Below are positions 18,925 through 28,099 of a DNA stretch of 62,813 nucleotides, in pieces. Under the pieces are notes generated by a model that saw nothing but the letters and a program-made list of their open reading frames with translations, made no database searches and was not told the origin of the DNA. The stretch is taken from NCBI GenBank assembly GCA_016125405.1, contig WGLW01000015.1, positions 1-62,813 of the forward strand. The letters are read 5' to 3'. Each line of letters begins with the position of its first letter. Position 1 is the stretch's first letter. Source of the DNA: Alphaproteobacteria bacterium (GTDB taxonomy: Bacteria > Pseudomonadota > Alphaproteobacteria > Caulobacterales > Hyphomonadaceae). The position numbers and the translations under genes are program-made.

Positions 18925-19733
18925 ACGGCGTCGATCGTCACGCTCACCGGAACATGATCGCTCGGTTTTTCGCCGCCGCGTTCCTTCGTGTGGATACGAT
19001 AGCTGGCGAGATCGACCATCGGCGCTCCGGTGCGGTCGGCCCAGATATGGTCCAGCCTTCGGCCGCGGTTGGACGCCTGCCAGTCGGCGGCGCGGTAGCT
19101 CCACCAGGTGTAGAGCTTTTCCTCCGGCGGATGGCGCACGCGCGCAATGTCGGTGAGCTTGCCGTCCTCGAGGATGCGCATCAGCCCGTCGGTCTCGACC
19201 GGCGTGTGGCTCACCACGGTGAGCAGCTGCCTGTGGCTCCACACATCGTTTTCATGCGGCGCGATGTTGATGTCGCCGACGATGAAGAGCGGCGGGACGG
19301 ATTTCTTTCGAGCGCGTGCGGCGTAGTAGGCGCGCATCCGCTCCACGAAATCGAGCTTGTGGGCGAACTTGTCGTTGACCGCCGGGTCGGGAATGTCGGC
19401 GCCGGCGGGGACGTAAAGATTGTGCAGCTCGAAGCCCGCCACCTTCACCGCGACCGCGCGGGCGTGGTTGTGCTGGCAGAAGGGCGGGGGATCGAGCCGC
19501 TCGATCGGATGGCGCGAGGCGATCGCGACGCCGTGCATGCCTTTCTGTCCAGCGATGGCGACGTGCGGCAGGCCAGCCTTCTCGAAGGCCTTCAGCGGAT
19601 ACTCCGCTTCCTGACACTTGATCTCCTGCAGACACAGGATGTCCGGCTTCTCGCGTTTGATGAACGCGCTCACACGGTCGATGCGCAGGCGAACGGAATT
19701 GATATTCCAGGTCGCCAGGGAAAGGCGGGTCAT
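18921..19733 (-). CDS. xth: exodeoxyribonuclease III
   Basis: A 270-residue Mg-dependent AP endonuclease/3'-5' exonuclease of base-excision repair. Signatures are LATWNINSVRLR at the start, LCLQEIKCQ (metal-binding Glu), GDINIAPHENDVW (Asp/Asn pair) and the C-terminal SDHVPVSVTI with the catalytic Asp-His. The LDHIW motif is present. Length matches XthA. It is located near lolA and ftsK as is common in alphaproteobacteria, although lolA is 400 bp away. Confidence 0.95.
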   Translation of the reverse strand: MTRLSLATWNINSVRLRIDRVSAFIKREKPDILCLQEIKCQEAEYPLKAFEKAGLPHVAIAGQKGMHGVAIASRHPIERLDPPPFCQHNHARAVAVKVAGFELHNLYVPAGADIPDPAVNDKFAHKLDFVERMRAYYAARARKKSVPPLFIVGDINIAPHENDVWSHRQLLTVVSHTPVETDGLMRILEDGKLTDIARVRHPPEEKLYTWWSYRAADWQASNRGRRLDHIWADRTGAPMVDLASYRIHTKERGGEKPSDHVPVSVTIDAV

Positions 19734-20136
19734 GGGCGCCGGGAAGCCGGAGGGGAGGATCAGTTCGACGTCACTGTCGGGCAGCGGGCGGCCTGAATCA
19801 AGGAAAGACGGGGCAGGACGCGGGAAAGTTCGGACGGTTTGCGCTCACATGACCGTCAGAGGCCCGGCTACAAAACAAACGCGCCCGGCCGCGGGGACAG
19901 CCAGGCGCGCTGAGCGCCGAAAAATGGCGCATTGACCGGTAGGGATAGCTCCGGCCGCTTTCCGACGGACCGGGCGCCTGCGGGGGGAAGCTCAGGCAAC
20001 CCATCAACATCGAAACGTGTGGCAATATGGTCACACACGGCGCGATCTGGCAACTTAACCAAGATTAAAATTTGTGTGTTGCCCTAGCGCTACGTCACGC
20101 CTTGACGGGAGTCTTTGGCAGACTAGCGGGGCAGGG
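19734..20136. other. 400-bp stretch without a supported gene
   Basis: Frames in this gap lack ribosome binding sites and known domains. On the minus strand TTGCCA and CATATT, 18 bp apart near 20030-20053, could form a promoter for xth with a long leader. Several GC stems are present but no U-tract terminator, so I do not call an RNA gene. Confidence 0.3.
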
Positions 20137-20868
20137 CTAGCGGCGGTCGTCGCGGGCGTCGGCCGGGTCCTTCACGATGAACAGCGACGGCTTGAGGCTG
20201 ACGTTCTGTTTGGCGTCGGACAGCTTCACGCGCGTCTGTTCGCCTGTGCCGGTTGTCGTTGTCCAGCCCATGAGCTGGAAGTCTGAGGCCCGGAACTGCA
20301 GCGTCATGCTGCCCTGCGCTTCGCCGGTCTTGTCCACCAGCGTCACGAAATACGAGCCGTCGGAGGCTGAAACCTCGGTCACGCTGCCATCGCGCTGCAG
20401 GTCGACGTTCGAGCGCAGGAACAGGTGCAGCGGCGTAGACGCGAGCGGTGCGGCGGTATAGCTGGCGCGCTTGGGCTCCTCGACCGACACGCTGACGCCG
20501 TCGGAAACGATGTGCATCGCCTCGGGGCTTGTGTAGTCGAAGCGCACCTTGCCGGGCCGGCTGATGTAGAAAACCCCCGATGAAAGCTGGCCCAGATTGT
20601 CGATCTGCTCGAACTTGCCTTCCGCTGTGCGCACCGAAGTCAGCGCTGCGGCCGCCTTGTCGATTATCGCGGCCTTGTCGATCGCGGGGGAGGGCGCGGC
20701 GGCCTGCGCCACGGGCGGAACGGGCGCCTGCGCAAGATAAAGCCGGGCCGGGGCCGCGTCGGCTGTGGCGGCGGCGGGCGCAATGTCCGCGGGAACGGCC
20801 GGCGGCGTGGCGACCAGCGGAACGCCCGAAAGGGCCAGCGGGAAAAGGGTCGTCAGGATCATGCTCAT
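20137..20868 (-). CDS. lolA: LolA-like outer-membrane lipoprotein carrier
   Basis: A 243-residue exported protein of the LolA fold, which ferries lipoproteins across the periplasm. The signal peptide is MSMILTTLFPLALSGVPLVA, followed by a long Ala/Pro linker to about residue 65. The domain has ALTSVRTAEGKFEQID, GVFYISRPGKVRFDYTSPE and LQRDGSVTEVSASDG, typical of alphaproteobacterial LolA. GAGG lies 9 bases before the ATG. It is divergent from the MmcQ-like gene. Confidence 0.87.
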   Translation of the reverse strand: MSMILTTLFPLALSGVPLVATPPAVPADIAPAAATADAAPARLYLAQAPVPPVAQAAAPSPAIDKAAIIDKAAAALTSVRTAEGKFEQIDNLGQLSSGVFYISRPGKVRFDYTSPEAMHIVSDGVSVSVEEPKRASYTAAPLASTPLHLFLRSNVDLQRDGSVTEVSASDGSYFVTLVDKTGEAQGSMTLQFRASDFQLMGWTTTTGTGEQTRVKLSDAKQNVSLKPSLFIVKDPADARDDRR

Positions 20869-21008
20869 GGGGCGAACCTCGTCTGGCGGTCCGGCGAAAA
20901 CAAGTCGCCGGCATGGAATTTCCGCCCTGTTTCGCTGAACGCCGGTTCAGGTCAAAAAGGGCCGCGATGGCGGACTGGTACAGCCCGCCCCGGCAGGAGC
21001 CAACGCGC

Positions 21009-21395
21009 ATGACCCCAAAACAGTTTCATGCCCTGGTGTTGAGCTTTCCCGAGACGGTCGAGGCGCAGCATTACGGCTATCCCTCCTACAAGGCGTTCGG
21101 GAAGTTCCTGGTGCGGCTTAGGGCCGAGGACGACAGCATCGTCCTCGGGCTCGAGGATTTCGACGAACGCGACATGCTGCTCGAGGCCGAGCCGGAAACG
21201 TTCCACATCACCGATCACTATCGCAGCTTTCCCTATGTGCTGGCGCGGCTGAAGCAGATGGACGCAAAGCGTCTTCGCGGATACCTCACACGGCGGTGGC
21301 GGAAGAACGCGCCGAAGACTTGGCTCAGGAAATGGGACGCCGAACAGGCGGCCGCCGAGGGCGGGCGGGGAACAGGGAAAGCCAGGATCAGATGA
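21009..21395 (+). CDS. MmcQ/YjbR family protein
   Basis: A 128-residue small alpha/beta protein of the MmcQ/YjbR DNA-binding fold. Signatures are FHALVLSFPETVEAQHYGYPSY, KFLVRLRAEDDSIVLGL and RRWRKNAPKTWLRKW. The role is unknown despite the DNA-binding label. The ATG at 21009 is chosen for CAGGAG 8 bases upstream; the frame extends further. Its stop overlaps the next gene start (ATGA). Confidence 0.83.
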   Translation: MTPKQFHALVLSFPETVEAQHYGYPSYKAFGKFLVRLRAEDDSIVLGLEDFDERDMLLEAEPETFHITDHYRSFPYVLARLKQMDAKRLRGYLTRRWRKNAPKTWLRKWDAEQAAAEGGRGTGKARIR

Positions 21396-21721
21396 AACGC
21401 ATTCTGCTTCTCATCGTCGCCGCGATCGCGGCCGGCGGCGCATATCTCAGCCGGCCCGACGAGGCGACGCTGAAGATGCACATGGACGCCTACTTTGCCG
21501 ACACAGCGAAGGCGCAGGCAAAGTCGCTCAACATCGGTGATCTCATCGAAGGCGCGCTCGACAGTGCAGGACGCAGCAACGCGTTCAAGGACTACTATGT
21601 CGTCACGCGCCTCACCGCGACGGCCGACGGCAAAACAGTCGCCACCTGCTGGGGCGTCTATTCCCGCGTTCTGTGCACGGGTCCGCTCAGCAAGACGCTG
21701 AAGCCGGAGAAGGGGAGCTAG
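21392..21721 (+). CDS. small membrane-anchored or exported protein
   Basis: A 109-residue protein with an N-terminal hydrophobic segment (MKRILLLIVAAIAAGGAYLS), either a signal peptide or single anchor. The outer part has two Cys (ATCWGV and VLCTGP) that could form a disulfide. I do not recognise the family. It overlaps the MmcQ-like gene by 4 bp, so the two are translationally coupled. A bidirectional-looking terminator follows. Confidence 0.65.
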   Translation: MKRILLLIVAAIAAGGAYLSRPDEATLKMHMDAYFADTAKAQAKSLNIGDLIEGALDSAGRSNAFKDYYVVTRLTATADGKTVATCWGVYSRVLCTGPLSKTLKPEKGS

Positions 21722-21753
21722 TGCTCGCCTCGCATTCGGCGCACAAAAGAAAA

Positions 21754-21775
21754 GGCCCGCGTGTTTGCGCGGGCC
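21754..21775. terminator. intrinsic terminator between convergent genes
   Basis: An 8-bp GC stem (GGCCCGCG / CGCGGGCC) with a 6-base loop. AAAAGAAAA lies on one side and CTTCTGTTTC on the other, so it can serve both the small exported-protein gene and ftsK. Confidence 0.75.
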
Positions 21776-21802
21776 CTTCTGTTTCAACTCTTTTGGTGCG
21801 CC

Positions 21803-24289
21803 TTACGCGGCCGCATCGCCATGGTCGCGGTCGCGCGCGACGAGCTGGCGTTTGCCGGAATGGTCGGCGGCGGTGATGATGCCTTCCTTCTCCATCCGTT
21901 CGATCATCGAGGCGGCGCGGTTGTAGCCGATGCGCAGCACGCGCTGGACGTAGGAGGTGGTCGGGCGCTTGTCGCGGATCACGGCTGCGACGGCGTCGCG
22001 ATACATGTCTTCTTCCGGATCGCCCGAGGAGGTGCCGAAGGCGGCGTCGGCGACCGAGGTATCGTCCTCGAATTCGTCGGTGACGCCCTGGACGTATTGC
22101 GGCGTGCCCTGTTCCTTGAGCCACGAGACGACGCGCTCGACTTCCTCGTCCTTCACGAAGGGACCGTGGACGCGCGTGATCTTTCCGCCCGAGGCCATCC
22201 AGAGAAGGTCGCCCATGCCGAGCAGCTGTTCGGCGCCTTGCTCGCCAAGAATGGTGCGCGAGTCGATCTTGGACGTGACCTGATAGGAGATCCGCGTCGG
22301 GAAGTTGGCCTTGATCGTGCCGGTGATGACGTCGACCGACGGGCGTTGCGTCGCCATGATCAGGTGGATGCCGGCGGCGCGGGCCATCTGGGCGAGACGC
22401 TGCACGCAGGCCTCGATGTCCTTGCCTGCCACCATCATCAGGTCGGCGACCTCGTCGATGACGACCACGATGTGCGGCATGGGCTCAGGCTTGATCGCCT
22501 CGTTCTCCCAGACCGCTTCGCCGGTTTCCTTGTCCCAGCCGGTCTGGACCTGGCGGGTGAGGTATTCGCCCTTCGAGGCGGCGTCTTCGGCCTTCTGGTT
22601 GAAGCCGGCGATGTTGCGCACGCCCATCTTCGACATCAGGTCGTAGCGGCTCTCCATTTCGCGCACGACCCATTTGAGCGCGAGCACGGCTTTCGCAGGA
22701 TCGGTGACCACCGGCGAGAGCAGGTGGGGGATGCCTTCATAGATCGACAGCTCGAGCATTTTCGGGTCGATCATGATGAAGCGGCACTTCTCGGGCGGCA
22801 GCTTGAACATAAGCGACAGGATCATCGCGTTGATGCCGACCGACTTGCCCGAGCCCGTGGTCCCCGCGATCAGCAGGTGAGGCATCTTGCCGAGATCGGC
22901 GATGGTCGGCTGGCCTTCGATGCTCTCGCCAAGCGCAAGCGGCAGGGCCGAGCGCGTGCGGCGGAATTCCTGCGCCGCGAGCAGGTCGCGCAGGTAGACG
23001 GTTTCGCGCGACGGGTTCGGCAGTTCGATGCCGATGGCGTTGCGGCCCGGGATGACGGCGACGCGCGCGGCGGTGGCGGACATCGAGCGCGCGATGTCGT
23101 CAGCGAGCGAGATGACCTGGCTCGACTTCACGCCCGGCGCCGGCTCGAGTTCGAAGAGGGTGACGACAGGACCCGGGCGCACTTCGACGATGCGGCCCTT
23201 GACCTTGAAGTCGTTGAACACGCCCTGCAACCGGTCGGCCATGTCGAGCAGGCGCGCCTCGTCGACTTCCGAGCGGCGCGGCGGCGGCACGTCGAGCAGG
23301 TCGAGCGGCGGAATGGCCGTCGAAGCGTTGGCGGCGACAGTGGTCGCGGCCTGGCTGGCGTTGGCGCGGGCCGGGACAGTGGCGCCTGAGGCGGCGGCTT
23401 TCGCAGGCGCGACCACGCGGCCGGTCTCGCGGGCAGGGGATTCCGGGATGGGCCGGCTTTCCAGCACGCGCGGCGTGATCGGGATGGAGCGGCCGCCGAC
23501 GCCTTCGGCTTTCTCCACGGCGTTGAAGAAGCCGCGATCGCCATCCTCGAACTCGTCCTCGTCGGTGACGACGATCGGTTCGATGATGTCCGCCTGCTTC
23601 CGCTTGAACGGATTGGGCAGGGCGGGCATGCGCGAGAACATGGCGGGCAGGCCGCCGCTTTCCTGCTGGCGCGCTTCGGCTTCGGCGCGGCGGCGGGCGC
23701 GGAAGGCGCGGAGCAGGGCGGCGCCGTCGCTGGCGCCAAGGCCCATCGCCATGGCGGCGAAGAGGACGGTGCAGATGCCGGCGACCGCCGCGGCCCAGAT
23801 CTCGGCGTCGGGCGCGCGCAGGGCGGCGAAGGGCATCGAGGCGATGGCGAGCAGAACGTCGCCGATGGCTCCGCCGAGTCCGGCGGCGAGCGGCCAGCTC
23901 TGCGGGATCGGCCATTCGGCAAGGCAGCAGCAGGAGAGAATGGTGGCGGAAGCGCCCCAGAGCCAGGCCGACGGTTCGCGCGGTCCGATGCCGAGCGTCC
24001 GGCGGAGGCCGCCGATCATCAGGGCGAAGCCCATCAGCCAGGCGGTCCAGCCAAAGGACTGCGTCAGCAGGTCGGCGCCGAGCGCGCCGGGACGGCCGAA
24101 GAGGTTGGCCGCTTCACCGGCGACAGCCGAGTTGAGGCTGGGGTCGGTCGGCGAATAGGAGCCGCACGCACCGCAGATGAACACGCCCGCCGAGAAAGCC
24201 AGCAGCCCGGTCAGAAAACGGGCGAACGGGCTCGGACGGCGGAGTTCATAGCCGTCGTCCTCGGAGTGGAGCGCACGCGCATGCGACAT
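21803..24289 (-). CDS. ftsK: DNA translocase FtsK
   Basis: An 828-residue division-site DNA pump that aligns chromosome termini. The N-terminus has about four membrane segments (residues 24-185). A Pro/Ala/Glu-rich linker runs to about 340. The alpha/beta motor has Walker A GTTGSGKS at 476-483 and MIDPKMLELSIYEGIPHLL after it, with VVVIDEVADLMM as Walker B. The C-terminal gamma winged helix (from about 765: SYVQRVLRIGYNRAASMIERM) reads KOPS sequences. All parts are present. Confidence 0.97.
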   Translation of the reverse strand: MSHARALHSEDDGYELRRPSPFARFLTGLLAFSAGVFICGACGSYSPTDPSLNSAVAGEAANLFGRPGALGADLLTQSFGWTAWLMGFALMIGGLRRTLGIGPREPSAWLWGASATILSCCCLAEWPIPQSWPLAAGLGGAIGDVLLAIASMPFAALRAPDAEIWAAAVAGICTVLFAAMAMGLGASDGAALLRAFRARRRAEAEARQQESGGLPAMFSRMPALPNPFKRKQADIIEPIVVTDEDEFEDGDRGFFNAVEKAEGVGGRSIPITPRVLESRPIPESPARETGRVVAPAKAAASGATVPARANASQAATTVAANASTAIPPLDLLDVPPPRRSEVDEARLLDMADRLQGVFNDFKVKGRIVEVRPGPVVTLFELEPAPGVKSSQVISLADDIARSMSATAARVAVIPGRNAIGIELPNPSRETVYLRDLLAAQEFRRTRSALPLALGESIEGQPTIADLGKMPHLLIAGTTGSGKSVGINAMILSLMFKLPPEKCRFIMIDPKMLELSIYEGIPHLLSPVVTDPAKAVLALKWVVREMESRYDLMSKMGVRNIAGFNQKAEDAASKGEYLTRQVQTGWDKETGEAVWENEAIKPEPMPHIVVVIDEVADLMMVAGKDIEACVQRLAQMARAAGIHLIMATQRPSVDVITGTIKANFPTRISYQVTSKIDSRTILGEQGAEQLLGMGDLLWMASGGKITRVHGPFVKDEEVERVVSWLKEQGTPQYVQGVTDEFEDDTSVADAAFGTSSGDPEEDMYRDAVAAVIRDKRPTTSYVQRVLRIGYNRAASMIERMEKEGIITAADHSGKRQLVARDRDHGDAAA

Positions 24290-24484
24290 GCAGTCGGTCC
24301 TCGCTGGAGTTAGGGATAAGTGAGCCCCCCGACAGTGGCTCCGGCGGCCTCAACGGGTGGTAAACGCCGTGTCCCTTTCGGGTCGGATTCCTGCGGATTT
24401 GCGAGAATTTTTGCGGGTGACCCATCACGCATGGCGATTGCGCCGCGGAAATCGCAGAGGAAACCGGATGCAGCGGGCGTCATG

Positions 24485-24613
24485 AAAAAAAGGCTCCGGA
24501 AAGCCGCTGCGCCCAACCTTGCGGCGGCGCGCCGCGTACCGTCCGGAGCCATCCCCATGACCAGCCTTTCGGCGGCGCACAAGTCTGGTTAGCGCGCATC
24601 GCGCCTGCAGCAT
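24485..24613 (-). ncRNA. candidate small RNA with intrinsic terminator
   Basis: Read on the minus strand, a first hairpin has arms ACCAG and CTGGT. A second has arms GGCTCCGGA (24550-24542) and TCCGGAGCC (24500-24492) around a GC-rich inner stem and is followed directly by seven U (24491-24485). This is a textbook intrinsic terminator with no supported protein gene before it; the small frames overlapping it have no homology I recognise. It does not carry the SRP RNA GGAAG tetraloop motif and is too short for RNase P RNA or tmRNA. The 5' end is a guess. Confidence 0.35.
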
Positions 24614-24856
24614 CAGCCAGGATTAACGCGCACGTTTAAGAGGCGCCCGGATGCCTTTTTGGGGGGCGGGGCGAGCAACGGGCGCCCAATAATTGTGCAA
24701 TCGCTCAAGAGCCCCGAGGCCCTTGGGGTCGTTTGCTTGCTCGAAACCATGCCGGAAGTCCCTATCGGCATCGCACCGAACGGGGGGCGGTAGCGCTCGC
24801 ATGTTGGGTGCGGGTTTTCGTCAGCGCCGGTTGCGAGTCAACCTCAGGGGAAGCAT
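24614..24856. other. amtB upstream region
   Basis: No gene is supported. A T-run and G-run at 24655-24671 and GC repeats are visible. No clear sigma-54 (-24/-12) promoter could be identified, although amtB genes are often nitrogen-regulated. The GGGGAAG ribosome binding site of amtB is at the end. Confidence 0.35.
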
Positions 24857-26317
24857 ATGTTTAATAAAATCAGGCGATTGGATCGTCTTTCAACTTGGGG
24901 CGGCGGGATTCGCGCCGGCCTCGCGGCGCTCGCCGCAGGTATGATTTGCGCCACGGGCGGTCTCGCCCTGGCCCAGGAGCCGCCAGCCGATACGACCACG
25001 GCGGCGCCGCCTACGACAGAAGCAACGCCGCCGGATGCGACGCCCGCTCCGGACACAACGGCCGCCACGCCGGCGCCCGCCGCCGAGCCGGCTGCTCCGG
25101 CTGCGGAAGCGCCGAAACTGGATACCGGCGACACCGCCTGGATGCTGACCTCGACCGCGCTCGTCCTGATGATGACGATCCCGGGTCTCGCACTCTTCTA
25201 TGGCGGCATGGTCCGCAAGAAGAACGTGCTGGCGACGGCGATGCAGTCCTTCGCCATCACCTGCCTCGTCACCGTGCTGTGGTTCATCGTCGGTTACGCG
25301 GAGGCGTTCGGGACGAACCCGAACGAAACCATCAACCACTATGTCGGCAACTATTCGAACTTCCTGCTTGGCGGCATGTCGAATGACTCGCTTACCGGCA
25401 CGATTCCGGAATGGGTCTTCGTGGTGTTCCAGATGACCTTCGCGATCATCACGCCCGCGCTGATCACCGGCGCCTTCGCCGAGCGCATGAAGTTCTCCGC
25501 CATGTGCATCTTCATGTCGGCCTGGCTGCTGCTGGTCTACGCGCCGATCGCTCACTGGGTCTGGGGTGGCGGCTTCCTGATGAACGCCGGCGTTCTCGAC
25601 TTCGCTGGCGGCACGGTCGTCCACATCAACGCCGGCATCGCCGGTCTGATGTGCGCCCTCGTCATGGGCAAGCGCAAAGGCTACCCGACCGAGAACATGG
25701 CGCCGCACAACCTGGTGCTGTCTCTCATCGGCGCCTCGCTGCTGTGGGTTGGCTGGTTCGGCTTCAACGCCGGTTCGGCCGTGGCCTCCAACGCCCTCGC
25801 TGGCGCGGCCATGATCAACACCCAGGTCGCCACCGCGGCTGCGGCGCTCGCCTGGATGTTCGCGGAGTGGATCATCGCCCGCAAACCTTCGGTCCTGGGG
25901 ATCATCTCCGGCGCCGTTGCGGGCCTGGTCGCCGTCACACCGGCTTCCGGCTTCGTCAACCCGACGGGCGCGCTGATCATCGGCGTGATCGCGGGCGTGG
26001 CCTGCTACATCTCGGCGGTTCACGTGAAGAAGATGGTCGGCTACGACGACAGCCTCGACGCCTTTGGCGTCCACGGCGTGGGCGGCATCATCGGCGCCCT
26101 GCTGACCGGCGTGTTTGCCGACGTGGCGATCAACGAAGGCGGCAAGGGCCACAATGTCATGACCCAGCTTCTGGGGATTGGCTGGACGGCCGGCTACTGC
26201 GCCGTCGTGACGCTGATCATCCTGTTCGTTCTCAAGTTCACCATCGGTCTGACGGTGAAGCCGGAACAGGAAGAAGAAGGTCTCGACTACTCCCTGCACG
26301 GCGAGAGCGTGCACTAG
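24857..26317 (+). CDS. amtB: ammonium transporter AmtB
   Basis: A 486-residue inner-membrane ammonium channel. It has a cleavable signal peptide (to about residue 40, ALAQ), then a Pro/Ala/Thr-rich segment of about 45 residues before the eleven membrane helices. Family signatures: LALFYGGMVRKKNVL, FAFAERMKF-like GAFAERMKFSAM, WVWGGGF, DFAGGTVVHINAGIAGL with the pore His, and the second pore His in FGVHGVGGIIGALLTGVFAD. The usual partner glnK is not adjacent on either side. A terminator follows. Confidence 0.96.
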   Translation: MFNKIRRLDRLSTWGGGIRAGLAALAAGMICATGGLALAQEPPADTTTAAPPTTEATPPDATPAPDTTAATPAPAAEPAAPAAEAPKLDTGDTAWMLTSTALVLMMTIPGLALFYGGMVRKKNVLATAMQSFAITCLVTVLWFIVGYAEAFGTNPNETINHYVGNYSNFLLGGMSNDSLTGTIPEWVFVVFQMTFAIITPALITGAFAERMKFSAMCIFMSAWLLLVYAPIAHWVWGGGFLMNAGVLDFAGGTVVHINAGIAGLMCALVMGKRKGYPTENMAPHNLVLSLIGASLLWVGWFGFNAGSAVASNALAGAAMINTQVATAAAALAWMFAEWIIARKPSVLGIISGAVAGLVAVTPASGFVNPTGALIIGVIAGVACYISAVHVKKMVGYDDSLDAFGVHGVGGIIGALLTGVFADVAINEGGKGHNVMTQLLGIGWTAGYCAVVTLIILFVLKFTIGLTVKPEQEEEGLDYSLHGESVH

Positions 26318-26364
26318 AGACGACGGTCTGGCGTCGCCGGCGCGGCGCCAGGGGACTACGGGGG

Positions 26365-26390
26365 AGGGCGCGGTCCTTGGGCCGCGCCCT
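26365..26390 (+). terminator. intrinsic terminator after amtB
   Basis: A 9-bp stem AGGGCGCGG / CCGCGCCCT with an 8-base loop, followed by TTCCTTTTTG, 47 bp after the amtB stop. Confidence 0.8.
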
Positions 26391-26454
26391 TTCCTTTTTG
26401 GCGACCCCGCCCGCGGCGGTGGCCTTCGCCGTCCGCCGGCTCTAGATTGCCGGC

Positions 26455-27684
26455 ATGGCCACAGCCCGCATGAAACCGTCCCCGTCCGTCCATGACGTCG
26501 CCATCGCCGGCGGCGGACCGGTCGGACTGACCCTGGCGCTGGCGCTGGCCCGGCGCGGCGTTCGCTCGTGCGTCGTCGACGCCGGAGGAGGACCGGCGCC
26601 CGGCCGCGCCTTCTTCGTCGCGTTCGGCTGCTGGCGCATCTGGCGTGCGCTCGGGCTCGAAGATGCGCTTGCCCCGCACGCGCGGGCGGTGACCAGCGTC
26701 GAGGCAGAGGGTCCGGCAGGCGGCGTCAGCTTCCTCGCCGAAGACTGCAAGGATGAACCGGCGCTCGGCTACATGATCGAACAGGGCCCGCTGGTGGCCA
26801 CGCTCGAGGCGGCCGCGGCGGCCACGGAGCTTGTCGACCTGCGCGCCGGGCGGATTTCAGGCGCCCATTTTGCCGATCCGCACGCCAGCCTGGTGCTGGA
26901 CGACGGCGAGGTCCGCGCCGCGCTGATCGCCGCGTGCGACGGCGCGCGGTCGTCAGTGCGCCAGGCGGCGGCGATCCGGTTCGAGGGCTGGGATTATCCC
27001 TCGCGCGCGATCTCGACCACGATCACCCTGCCGGTGCGGTCGGGAACGGATGGCGGCGCGGCGCGGCAGATTTTCCTTCCTTCCGGTCCGATGGCGGCGC
27101 TGCCGCTGACGCCCCGGCCTGGCGATACCGCGCACGAACGCGTCAATCTGGTGTGGACCGAACGCGCCGCCGCCGCCGAGGCGCTGATCGCGCTCAGTGA
27201 CGACGGCTTCGAGGCCGAGCTGGAAAAACGCGCCGGAGATTTTCTGCCCGGCGCGAAGCTGGCCGGGCCACGCCTGTCCTTTCCGGTCGGGTTGCGCGTC
27301 GCCGAACGGTTTCATGGACCCCGCCTCGCGCTTGCCGGGGACGCCGCGCACCAGATCCATCCGCTGGCGGGGCAGGGGCTCAATCTCGGCCTGAAGGATG
27401 TCGCGGCGCTGGTCGATGTGATCGCCGATGCGATGCGTGTCGGTCTCGACATCGGCGCCGAGACGGCGCTGGCGCCCTATACAAGGTGGCGGCGGGCGGA
27501 TGTGGTCGCCTCGGCGGCGGCGATGGAAGGGTTCGCCCGGGCCTTTGCCGCGCCCGCCCCGGTCCGCATCGCGGCTGCGCTGGCGATGCGTGCGGCGGGC
27601 GATGTCACGCCTCTGCGCAAGCTGTTCGCGCAGGAAGCCGGCGGCGTGCTGGGAGAACTGCCGAGCCTGATGAAGAGCGCCTGA
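26455..27684 (+). CDS. UbiH/UbiF/COQ6-type FAD hydroxylase
   Basis: A 409-residue FAD-dependent aromatic hydroxylase of ubiquinone biosynthesis. The N-terminal dinucleotide motif is VAIAGGGPVGLTLALALARRG. The mid-protein DG motif is IAACDGARSSVR, and the third motif is LALAGDAAHQIHPLAGQGLNLGLKD, with the GD...P pattern of the UbiH family. Which ring position it hydroxylates cannot be read from sequence. It stands alone and converges with the DUF971 gene. Confidence 0.9.
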   Translation: MATARMKPSPSVHDVAIAGGGPVGLTLALALARRGVRSCVVDAGGGPAPGRAFFVAFGCWRIWRALGLEDALAPHARAVTSVEAEGPAGGVSFLAEDCKDEPALGYMIEQGPLVATLEAAAAATELVDLRAGRISGAHFADPHASLVLDDGEVRAALIAACDGARSSVRQAAAIRFEGWDYPSRAISTTITLPVRSGTDGGAARQIFLPSGPMAALPLTPRPGDTAHERVNLVWTERAAAAEALIALSDDGFEAELEKRAGDFLPGAKLAGPRLSFPVGLRVAERFHGPRLALAGDAAHQIHPLAGQGLNLGLKDVAALVDVIADAMRVGLDIGAETALAPYTRWRRADVVASAAAMEGFARAFAAPAPVRIAAALAMRAAGDVTPLRKLFAQEAGGVLGELPSLMKSA

Positions 27685-27694
27685 TGCTGGCGGT

Positions 27695-28099
27695 CTAGTC
27701 CCGCGGAAGACCCAGCTTCTGCATCTTGCCGACATAGGCTGCCATCCGCGCATCGGCCTGTTCGGCCAGCTCGCGCAGGAAGGCCCAGGTGTAGAGCCCG
27801 GTGTCGTGGCCATCGTCGAAGCGGATGCGCACGGCATACCGCCCGACCGGATCGGCGCCTTTCACGGCAACATGCGCCTTGTGCGCGGGCGGCGGCGGCC
27901 GCGTACCGCCATGGCCCCGGGTTTCGGCGCTGGGGCTTTCAACCCGGAGAAGCTCGTAGGGGATTTCGCCCGCCCAGCCATCGTCGAAGCGGATGGCGAG
28001 CCGCGCATCGCGGCTGCGGAAACGCAGTTCGGTCGGCCAGGGCGGATCGCTTCGGGTCGACGGTCGGCCTGCGGCCGCGCCAGTCGCGTTGCCCGTCAC
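27695..28099 (-). CDS. DUF971 domain protein
   Basis: A 134-residue protein with the DUF971/gamma-butyrobetaine hydroxylase N-terminal-like domain. [30 protein letters not shown] and [24 protein letters not shown] are diagnostic. Family members may take part in Fe-S or Mrp-linked functions, but no role is established. It is last in a tight operon with the Trm112 and LON-domain genes, each overlapping by 4 bp. Confidence 0.88.
   Translation of the reverse strand: MTGNATGAAAGRPSTRSDPPWPTELRFRSRDARLAIRFDDGWAGEIPYELLRVESPSAETRGHGGTRPPPPAHKAHVAVKGADPVGRYAVRIRFDDGHDTGLYTWAFLRELAEQADARMAAYVGKMQKLGLPRD

Noticed and set aside
21761-23389. 542-codon open frame opposite ftsK
   Set aside because: Arises from GC-biased third positions of ftsK; no known domain.
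24320-24592. 90-codon frame upstream of amtB
   Set aside because: No ribosome binding site, and it is antisense to the terminator-bearing RNA candidate.
24485-24613. SRP RNA or 6S RNA assignment for the RNA candidate
   Set aside because: The SRP tetraloop region and the 6S open-bubble layout are not visible; it is left as an unnamed candidate.
26014-26032. CACGTG palindrome GGTTCACGTGAAGA inside amtB
   Set aside because: Only the central ten bases match parS; the outer GTT/AAC parts are missing, and it lies 18 kb from the parS cluster.
24890-26314. 474-codon open frame opposite amtB
   Set aside because: Shadow frame rich in His/Arg/Asp, with no fold or start signal.
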